From the NCBI GenBank assembly GCA_938048505.1, contig CALIUX010000280.1, positions 1-7,318 of the forward strand: DNA of 7,318 nt. Direction: 5' to 3'. The translations under genes and the position numbers were made by a program. This DNA comes from an uncultured Pseudomonadales bacterium (lineage in GTDB: Bacteria; Pseudomonadota; Gammaproteobacteria; Pseudomonadales; Cellvibrionaceae). Positions 1 to 4,876 of this stretch are shown here, in pieces; position 1 is the first letter of the stretch, and each line of letters starts with the position of its first letter. Under the pieces are notes generated by a model. The model worked only from the letters and a program-made list of their open reading frames with translations, ran no database searches and had not been told where the DNA came from.

Positions 1-1475
1 GGATTTGTTGAGTTGCCAAATCGCTCTAAGTTAACATCTAGAGCAGACGCGACGCCGTGGAAGAATTGCGCATTATTTCGGAAATTATTACCGTTTCTTA
101 CATCTACATACCGGCCTGTATTGATGCGTCCACCTAAACCCCCTGCGATTAAGTAGGGCATATCTTGATAACGATGGTCATGCATGCTGAATTCTGTAGC
201 CGTTACAATCAGAGTGCTGTCAAATAGACTATTGCCATCCACGTCGGGTGTATCTTCTAACTTTTTAATAAGTTGTGCGAGTTTTCCATAGTACCAGCGG
301 AATATACGAGCTTGGTTACGTCGTTTTTTAGCATCGGCACCATGCCCAAACTCATGATCATGCGCTTGACCACCTTCGAAGCCAGGAAGATTTAGCTTTT
401 TGTAATGGTCTTTAGGTGCAGGTCCAACATCAGTACCACTACCACTAAATTGCAACATCGAAACACGTGTTTTATCGAGTGCTAGAGCAGCTACGGTAGT
501 ATTAATGGATATGTCCATTAACTTTTCAAAATTCTCTGACCGGTTCCAGTATTTGTTAGAGTTGTTCAGGTTGGTCCAGCCGTTTGGTATATCGAAAGCG
601 ACACTAGGGCCGCCTTGCTGTGCTGCGTCAATATCCGACTGCAGTAAAGCAGCTGTTTGCTCTTTTAATTCTTTATAAGAGGTGAGAAGTGCTTCGTACT
701 TATTACGCGCTTCTTCGCCGCCAACACATTTAATCTGCTCTAATCTGGCTTCCATTGAATTCATTATTTCGATAGATGTGTGTCTATCGCCATAAGGAAC
801 TTCACTTGGCCCACCTCCAGAGTCCGGTACGCCTGCATCACCAAAGACATCATGATACGTTTCCATTGGATTCCAATTAGGAACGCCCGATGTCCCTCCG
901 CCCACTCTGCGAACCGGTGAAAGGTAACCCAAGTTAGAATGAGCATGATGAGCCCAATGAGCACTATAAATTGAGGGTAGTGGTGCTTTGACACCGTTTT
1001 GAGTTTGAAGAGCACGCCCCAAAATTTGATCAATACTCCCTTGCTTAGGAAGCCCGCCCGTTAAAGCGCCTTCAACAGCTTTTGCGTGAGGATCAGAGGA
1101 CTCATTGCCCCCTGTTCCTCTAAAGCCGCTGTACAATGATATTTTATCTTCATAGCCGATTAACGGTTGTAGGCAGTAAGTTGAGCAGCTTGGGCCGTCG
1201 CCGTTATTAATATAATTGCGGATTGAAGTACCGTTGCTTTTAGGGTTTTTGTTATTAATCGTTGCGTTAGGGTTAATAGAAAGTGCGCCAGTATTTCTTG
1301 GCCAAAAAGCTTGTTGAGCGCAACCCTCTGGTACATACCAAAATATTACACGCTTAATGCCATTGTTCTGAGCTAGAGCACTTTTTACCATTGCTGTTTG
1401 TAATGAACCTACACCAGCAATAGCGGCTGTTTGTTGAATAAAGTTGCGTCGGCTTAAGTTTTTAATATTTTTCAT
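1..1475 (-). CDS. Tat-exported DUF1552 (HXXSHH family) protein, C-terminus cut by window edge
   Basis: The reading frame is open from an ATG at 1475 to the window edge, giving 491 residues. The full protein should be only slightly longer. Residues 1-35 form a twin-arginine signal (SRRNFI at 8-13, hydrophobic stretch, likely cleavage after ALA at 33-35), so the protein is exported folded. The mature part follows the DUF1552 (PF07586) plan: a start such as RVIFWYVPEGC (42-52), then HAKAVEGALTGG, SIDQILGRAL, an NP-x-F-G type segment (NWNPMETYHDVFGD), a helical middle, and an end with DMPYLIAGGLGG (438-449) and TGRY. Histidines cluster at 173-179, 372-378 and 432-434. The position of the family's HXXSHH signature reads HEFGHG (374-379). 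The biochemical activity of the family is not established. The gene starts 2 bases after the cytochrome lipoprotein gene and is surely co-transcribed with it. The family call is strong; any function is inference. Confidence 0.88.
   Translation of the reverse strand, partial: MKNIKNLSRRNFIQQTAAIAGVGSLQTAMVKSALAQNNGIKRVIFWYVPEGCAQQAFWPRNTGALSINPNATINNKNPKSNGTSIRNYINNGDGPSCSTYCLQPLIGYEDKISLYSGFRGTGGNESSDPHAKAVEGALTGGLPKQGSIDQILGRALQTQNGVKAPLPSIYSAHWAHHAHSNLGYLSPVRRVGGGTSGVPNWNPMETYHDVFGDAGVPDSGGGPSEVPYGDRHTSIEIMNSMEARLEQIKCVGGEEARNKYEALLTSYKELKEQTAALLQSDIDAAQQGGPSVAFDIPNGWTNLNNSNKYWNRSENFEKLMDISINTTVAALALDKTRVSMLQFSGSGTDVGPAPKDHYKKLNLPGFEGGQAHDHEFGHGADAKKRRNQARIFRWYYGKLAQLIKKLEDTPDVDGNSLFDSTLIVTATEFSMHDHRYQDMPYLIAGGLGGRINTGRYVDVRNGNNFRNNAQFFHGVASALDVNLERFGNSTN
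1371..1475 (-). other. Twin-arginine (Tat) signal peptide of the DUF1552 protein
   Basis: Residues 1-35 contain S-R-R-N-F-I at 8-13, close to the Tat consensus S/T-R-R-x-F-L-K. A mildly hydrophobic Ala/Gly/Val segment follows (17-29), then a lysine near the cleavage site (K31) and an Ala-Leu-Ala box before Q36. The arginine pair, low hydrophobicity and late lysine favour Tat over Sec. Tat export implies that the protein folds, and perhaps binds a metal or cofactor, in the cytoplasm. No cofactor-binding fold was recognised from sequence alone. Confidence 0.8.
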
Positions 1476-1477
1476 GA

Positions 1478-4400
1478 TTAACTTCCTACCACACAGGCTT
1501 GAGGCGCAGGTTTTGAATAAACGTGTTTAAATATATCGCTCTTGACGATCGCTTTTATGATGTCATTAACGGAGCTGCCATTTTCCACTTTGTCTCGTAC
1601 CTGAGTAAAGTCAGCTTCTTCCGATGCATTAGCGTCTCGACCTAAGGCAAATCTAAAGAGCTGGCGAGTGGCACAATGTGTAAAGGCCTGGCTATTGCCG
1701 AGTTCATCGACAAGCTCTACGACATCGCTATAAGCGCCTGCAATATCAATATCTAATTTGATTTCCCCAACTTGCTCGGCAGTATTATCGAATTTGCCGT
1801 TGTCATCGTAGGCATCAAATATGTGCCCGATAGGATCAACCACTGAGTGACAAACTTTACAGTCTGGGTGTGTACCTCTATCTTCGATAGGCTGGTTAAC
1901 TGCATTAATTGGGGGCGGCGGCATGATTTCGCAGAAGAAACCTTCAAACAGAATTTTCCCTCTAAAGATCACATTTTTATTTTTACCATGACCTCCAGAA
2001 GCAGTCAGTATACTCGCATGCGTTAAAATGCCTTTTCGTTTGGCATTGGCAGGGAACGTGTATTGTTCCCAATCATTTGTGGGGGCTGGAACACCGTAAT
2101 GGTCAGCCAATGCTTTATTGATGAAGCTGTAATCTGCTGTAACTACTTCGCTAAAGGGTAAGTCGTTATCAATAATATGATCGATAAAGCGGCGAGTTTC
2201 TTCATACATTGATTCTTCTAATGATAATTCTGAAGCATTATTGCTTGATAAACTATCGCAGCGTTTACCATCACACTCACACCAACTCATATTGCTTGAG
2301 CTATTTTTGCAATCATAGCTTTGTGCTAAACCGGGGTATGCATCGCGGCATTGATTAGTGACGTTACATTGATCACCTGCAGCAGGAGCTGGCACTAGGG
2401 TGCTTTCTGGGCGCTCTACGGGAATTCTTAACCACTCAGCAAAAAACTGCCAAACCGCGTCTTTGTATGCTTGTTCTGACATCAGTCGGGAAGCTTGCGT
2501 TTCGATCTCTGAATCATTATTGACAAGACTTCCATACTTCTGAGCAAGCTCTTCATCAGGTGGAGAGTTATGTAGAAAGTAAGAGAGTCGGCTGGCATAT
2601 TCTTGCCCTAAGAGCTGGCTTTTACCCGAAAGTGATCGGTTTTCACCTAACTCAAGCTGATACATCATGCGATCATCGATAAGCGCTCTGGCAATGACAG
2701 ATGCAACAGCTTGCTCTGCTGAGGCGCCTTTTGAAAGCGTGGCAGCCATCACTTTGGCAAGATCTTGAAGGTCGGGGTCTGATAGCTCCCCCTCTCTTAA
2801 TAATGCACCTAGTGGTTCAGAAAGTTGATCTTTTATACATTGGGCACCATTTGCAGCCCAATTACATTTATTACCGTATTCAGATGCTAGAGCATTTGCA
2901 TAGGTTTGAGCGGTGCCAATTGCTGTTAAAAAGTTAGCTGTATTGTCACCAGCATTATTTTTATAGATGCCAAATGGACCAAACGCGTCACTCAAGTGCG
3001 TTGCACTCGGTAGGTCGTTTGTATCAAACGCGGCTTTAACCGTATTGATGTATTCATTAACCGTCAGTCGCATTTGTGGGCTAACAATTGTGCCATTGGG
3101 CAAATTAAACTTGCCGCTACAACCTGTTGCACCTACCGTTTTGCCTGGTGCTGTATCAGAACAGTTATCGGCAAAATCTGGAATGCCATCATTGTCTGCA
3201 TCGACAGCAATTTCAGCATCAGAGCATCCAGGGTATAGCCCGTTTGCGCCCGTTACAGCCGCATTTTCTGCTGTCTCAGGGCAAAGGTCTTCTGGTAGTG
3301 AAATGCCATCATTGTCTTTATCTAACTGTGCAGTTGAACAGCCTTGCGCGTCAACACTAGCACCTGGTTGTGTGCCGGGGCAGTCTTTACCTTCTTGAGC
3401 ATCAGGCACACCATCGTTGTCGCCGTCATTATTGGCTGTTTTATACAGTGCAAGAGCTGATAGCTGAGGGTTAAATGTAACAGCAATAAAGCTCAGTGTG
3501 GCTTTGCCGTCATTGACAGTGAATTGAGATGTTGTTTGTGAGGAGAGCGTGGATTTGGCTCCGGCTAGAGCGTAAGGGTCAACACCAGTTAAAAGCGCAC
3601 TGCCTTCGGCTTCCACGTTGAATATACGCTCACCGTTACCTTCTTTTGCTGCTTCATTAAAGTAAAGCTTGGCGTAGTAAGTGCCATTATCGACATCAAA
3701 CTCATAGGTAAAGGTTTCACCATCTGCGCCATAACGCTCAGATTTTCCAACGCCTCCAGCGTTATCTCCACCTGCTGTACCGCCGCTTCCGCCTTGGTCG
3801 GCCTCAAAATCGATGCTGTCATGACTTGCTGCTTGACCGCCAGCATTAATAGCCTTCATCAATTGGCCGTCACCGCTGCCAGCATTTGTTTTTGCGCAAC
3901 CGGTGTGATCAATGCTTTTTAGATCACTCAGTGCTGTATTGGGGCAAGCATCCACTGCGTCGAGAATGCCATCGGCATCACTATCACCTGCAGCTGCTTG
4001 AGGGGCAAATTGTAAGGAAATGTAGGTTGCTACATCTGTTGCGCATGTGGACGCATTACTGTCGATGCAGTCATCTCCAGCCGCGTTGCCTCCAAAGGCC
4101 GTCATCGAAGTTTCTATATAGCTTGCAAGCTTAGGTATGTCTGCACATAAGCCATCTACTTTTCCGCATTGATGATCTTTAACTGGAGGGAAAGAGAGTA
4201 AACCTTGACCTTCATCACCATGACAACCTTGGCAACCAAACGCTTCATAATCAATTTTACCGCGCTCAAAGCTGCCGCATTCTGCTGGACTAAGTTCGGC
4301 AGGACATTCGCCAGCAGCAGGCACGCTGCTTGTAGAAGGTTCGCTCGACACACTGGGCTCGCTTGATATCAGCGGCTCAGATGATGAGCTCGGTACAGCC

Positions 4401-4582
4401 ACTATCGGTTGTGAGCTGCTCGAGCCCACATCCCCTTCTGTGAAAGCGCTCGTTGCGGTGCTGTTGATTGAGCTACTTATCGTACTGCTGGACGTTTCTT
4501 CGGTACCGGTACAGCCAGCCAGTACGCCTGCTAAGCCTAAGCAGAATAAGTACTTGGGAACCCTGAGGTTGATTGACGACAT
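1478..4582 (-). CDS. Outer-membrane-type lipoprotein: dihaem DUF1592-family cytochrome with malectin-like and TSP3 domains
   Basis: This is a 1034-residue multidomain protein. Residues 1-24 are a lipoprotein signal with lipobox LAGC (C24). Thr at +2 predicts sorting to the outer membrane. A serine-rich linker follows (about 29-90). A c-type cytochrome domain has CQGCH at 117-121 and a likely axial Met at 160 (PSCyt1-like). One thrombospondin type 3 repeat (197-229) is followed by a malectin-like domain (about 240-382) and three more TSP3 repeats (384-489). The C-terminal half carries the planctomycete-cytochrome domains: DUF1587 (from MRLTVNEYINTV at 504), DUF1595 (about 595-648), DUF1592 (about 658-790, with a cysteine-rich insertion at 739-775), DUF1588 (about 790-925, second haem motif CKVCH at 908-912) and DUF1585 (about 940-1020). 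It is the first gene of a two-gene operon with the DUF1552 gene. A redox role at the cell surface is inferred; no substrate is known. Confidence 0.9.
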   Translation of the reverse strand: MSSINLRVPKYLFCLGLAGVLAGCTGTEETSSSTISSSINSTATSAFTEGDVGSSSSQPIVAVPSSSSEPLISSEPSVSSEPSTSSVPAAGECPAELSPAECGSFERGKIDYEAFGCQGCHGDEGQGLLSFPPVKDHQCGKVDGLCADIPKLASYIETSMTAFGGNAAGDDCIDSNASTCATDVATYISLQFAPQAAAGDSDADGILDAVDACPNTALSDLKSIDHTGCAKTNAGSGDGQLMKAINAGGQAASHDSIDFEADQGGSGGTAGGDNAGGVGKSERYGADGETFTYEFDVDNGTYYAKLYFNEAAKEGNGERIFNVEAEGSALLTGVDPYALAGAKSTLSSQTTSQFTVNDGKATLSFIAVTFNPQLSALALYKTANNDGDNDGVPDAQEGKDCPGTQPGASVDAQGCSTAQLDKDNDGISLPEDLCPETAENAAVTGANGLYPGCSDAEIAVDADNDGIPDFADNCSDTAPGKTVGATGCSGKFNLPNGTIVSPQMRLTVNEYINTVKAAFDTNDLPSATHLSDAFGPFGIYKNNAGDNTANFLTAIGTAQTYANALASEYGNKCNWAANGAQCIKDQLSEPLGALLREGELSDPDLQDLAKVMAATLSKGASAEQAVASVIARALIDDRMMYQLELGENRSLSGKSQLLGQEYASRLSYFLHNSPPDEELAQKYGSLVNNDSEIETQASRLMSEQAYKDAVWQFFAEWLRIPVERPESTLVPAPAAGDQCNVTNQCRDAYPGLAQSYDCKNSSSNMSWCECDGKRCDSLSSNNASELSLEESMYEETRRFIDHIIDNDLPFSEVVTADYSFINKALADHYGVPAPTNDWEQYTFPANAKRKGILTHASILTASGGHGKNKNVIFRGKILFEGFFCEIMPPPPINAVNQPIEDRGTHPDCKVCHSVVDPIGHIFDAYDDNGKFDNTAEQVGEIKLDIDIAGAYSDVVELVDELGNSQAFTHCATRQLFRFALGRDANASEEADFTQVRDKVENGSSVNDIIKAIVKSDIFKHVYSKPAPQACVVGS
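1482..1487 (-). promoter_or_regulatory. Shine-Dalgarno site of the DUF1552 gene, inside the end of the upstream gene
   Basis: On the minus strand AGGAAG lies 6 bases before the ATG at 1475. It overlaps the last sense codons of the cytochrome gene, whose TAA is at 1480-1478. Ribosomes ending on the first gene are delivered to the second start, so translational coupling is likely. The site also confirms the chosen start. Confidence 0.8.
1847..1861 (-). other. Second c-type haem attachment motif (CKVCH)
   Basis: Residues 908-912 read C-K-V-C-H, followed by the family hallmark DPIGHIFDAYD (916-926). This is the haem site of the DUF1588 (PSCyt3) segment. With the first CxxCH near the N-terminus it makes the protein a dihaem cytochrome, able in principle to pass electrons along its length. 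Confidence 0.8.
2258..2368 (-). other. Six-cysteine insertion within the DUF1592/1588 region
   Basis: Residues 739-775 hold six cysteines (739, 745, 758, 768, 770, 775) with spacing C-x5-C-x12-C-x9-C-x-C-x4-C. In the usual family arrangement the segment after FFAEWLRI leads quickly to the helix E-E-x-x-RF. Here about 45 extra residues are inserted before SLEESMYEETRRF (787-799). A disulfide-bonded mini-domain is likely, since the protein is exported. I do not recognise it as a named family. Confidence 0.6.
3116..3433 (-). repeat. Thrombospondin type 3 repeats 2-4 (calcium-type)
   Basis: Residues 384-489 contain three consecutive repeats with cores DGDNDGVPDAQEG, DKDNDGISLPEDLC and DADNDGIPDFADNC. 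Each has a Cys pair: 401/415, 434/453 and 474/488. They form a rigid, calcium-stiffened rod between the sugar-binding domain and the DUF1587-1585 part. At DNA level the repeats share the 16-mer at 3182-3197 and 3302-3317, exactly 120 bases (40 codons) apart. Confidence 0.85.
3437..3865 (-). other. Malectin-like carbohydrate-binding domain
   Basis: Residues about 240-382 follow the malectin (PF11721) pattern: an opening INAGG (245-249), F-x-AD at 259-262, a glycine-rich loop (264-279), SERYG, a Y-x-F-x-V-x-NGTYYAKLYFNEA strand pair (293-311), GERIFNVEAEG (317-327), and a closing strand near LSALALYK (374-381). Malectin domains bind glucose disaccharides or related glycans. Here the domain could dock the enzyme on a polysaccharide. 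Ligand specificity cannot be read from the sequence. Confidence 0.75.
3896..3994 (-). repeat. Thrombospondin type 3 repeat 1 (calcium-type)
   Basis: Residues 197-229 contain DSDADGILDAVDACPNT and a closing cysteine. The Asp-rich D-x-D-x-DG loop is the calcium-binding signature of TSP3 repeats. C213 and C229 form the usual flanking pair. This repeat is separated from the other three by the malectin-like domain. Confidence 0.8.
4220..4234 (-). other. First c-type haem attachment motif (CQGCH)
   Basis: Residues 117-121 read C-Q-G-C-H, the covalent haem c site with His as proximal ligand. Downstream, the segment YIETSM (155-160) followed by a paired cysteine/CATDVATYI segment matches the class I cytochrome c arrangement seen at the start of DUF1592-type proteins. 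M160 is therefore the likely distal ligand. Confidence 0.85.
4313..4498 (-). repeat. Serine-rich linker coding region with SSEP hexad repeats
   Basis: Residues about 29-90 are dominated by Ser with Thr, Pro, Glu and Val. The part at 67-88 shows a 6-residue period: SSEPLI, SSEPSV, SSEPST, SSVP. It sits between the lipidated cysteine (C24) and the haem domain. It probably acts as a flexible tether holding the catalytic part away from the membrane. Poly-serine linkers of this kind are typical of Cellvibrio, Saccharophagus and Teredinibacter secreted enzymes, which is the main taxonomic hint in the window. Confidence 0.85.
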
Positions 4583-4590
4583 AATGAAGA

Positions 4591-4594
4591 CCTT
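4591..4594 (-). promoter_or_regulatory. Shine-Dalgarno site of the cytochrome lipoprotein gene
   Basis: On the minus strand AAGG lies 8 bases before the ATG at 4582. It supports this start, which also places a normal lipoprotein signal at the N-terminus. Confidence 0.6.
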
Positions 4595-4654
4595 AATTGC
4601 AAAGTATCGTCAACCGGCGTTTATCACAAAGAGGTGATTGCCTTGTATGCAGAG

Positions 4655-4680
4655 AGGCAAATGTATGGATATATTTGCCT
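4655..4680. promoter_or_regulatory. 26-bp near-palindrome, possible operator or leader stem-loop
   Basis: AGGCAAAT (4655-4662) and ATTTGCCT (4673-4680) are perfect 8-base inverted arms. Pairing continues inward through one G-T position and three further pairs. There is no T run on either side, so it is not a terminator. It begins about 73 bases before the lipoprotein ATG, close to the transcription start implied by the TATAGC -10 candidate. A repressor operator or a 5'-leader hairpin are the two simplest readings. Confidence 0.45.
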
Positions 4681-4685
4681 AGCCG

Positions 4686-4730
4686 GCTATACGACACAGT
4701 AGTAAGTAAATAAACTTTACGCACTGTCAA
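4686..4730 (-). promoter_or_regulatory. Candidate sigma-70 promoter region of the operon
   Basis: A perfect -35 hexamer, TTGACA, lies at 4730-4725 on the minus strand, but the sequence 16-18 bases downstream matches TATAAT poorly (at most 3 of 6). A better -10 candidate is TATAGC at 4691-4686, whose own -35 at correct spacing (TTTATT) is weak. One of these probably starts the operon, giving a leader of roughly 100 bases. The exact start site is not determined by the sequence. Confidence 0.3.
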
Positions 4731-4776
4731 TTCTAAAGCGGGGTAGGGCTATTGCCTACTAATCGAGTGTGTCGTA
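4690..4776. repeat. Widely spaced 9-bp inverted repeat flanking the promoter candidate
   Basis: TACGACACA (4690-4698) is the exact reverse complement of TGTGTCGTA (4768-4776). The 69 bases between them include a second nested pair, AGTAG (4698-4702) and CTACT (4756-4760), and a local hairpin GTAAA/TTTAC (4706-4710 and 4716-4720). The repeat encloses the TTGACA hexamer. It could be paired binding sites for one regulator; chance is not excluded. Confidence 0.35.
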
Positions 4777-4785
4777 GATCTCACA
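4770..4785. promoter_or_regulatory. Weak CRP-like site
   Basis: TGTCG-TAGATC-TCACA matches the CRP consensus TGTGA-N6-TCACA at 8 of 10 positions, with a perfect right half. It lies upstream of the -35 candidate, where an activator could act. CRP control would fit a carbohydrate-related operon, but a single site of this quality can arise by chance. Confidence 0.2.
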
Positions 4786-4876
4786 ATGTGTATTTTTTAT
4801 GATTATATTTGGGGTGTTTTTTTTCAAATGTGAGTTGTTTTGCAGGTTTTAGTGTTAGTTTGAAATGTGGAGCATT

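Larger units (their letters stand above)
4583..4876. other. 294-bp intergenic region: control region of the cytochrome-DUF1552 operon
   Basis: No gene was found here on either strand. The half nearest rep (about 4787-4876) is A/T-rich, with T6 and T8 runs on the plus strand, and has no GC-rich hairpin followed by U residues on the rep-sense strand. A factor-independent terminator for rep is therefore not visible. The half nearest the operon holds a -35 hexamer, several inverted repeats and the 26-bp dyad described separately. Confidence 0.7.

Noticed and set aside
764..1033. 89-codon minus-strand open frame overlapping the DUF1552 gene
   Set aside because: It lies fully inside the DUF1552 gene on the same strand in another frame, resembles no known protein and has no independent support; the DUF1552 frame is open and family-like throughout.
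3182..3317. 16-base direct DNA repeat (3182-3197 and 3302-3317)
   Set aside because: It is in frame, 40 codons apart, and encodes the same D-x-D-x-DG loop of successive TSP3 repeats; it needs no mobile-element explanation.
2701..3398. Plus-strand open frames of 77-143 codons opposite the cytochrome gene
   Set aside because: They are antisense shadows of the domain-rich cytochrome gene, with low-complexity or cysteine/histidine-heavy translations typical of reversed repeat coding sequence.
4440..4637. 65-codon plus-strand open frame across the start of the lipoprotein gene
   Set aside because: It is antisense to the signal peptide and serine-rich linker, with a Leu/Val/Pro-rich translation explained by reversed serine codons; no ribosome binding site supports it.
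4681..4688. 8-base palindrome AGCCGGCT next to the 26-bp dyad
   Set aside because: It is too short to assign a role; palindromes of this length occur often by chance.
4811..4828. T8 run after GGGGTG on the plus strand, terminator-like
   Set aside because: There is no stable GC hairpin before it and no plus-strand gene to terminate; on the minus strand it is an A run, useless as a terminator for rep.
4822..4865. 7-base inverted repeat TTTCAAA/TTTGAAA after rep
   Set aside because: The stem is almost all A-U, the loop is about 30 bases and no U run follows on the rep-sense strand, so it does not make a credible terminator.
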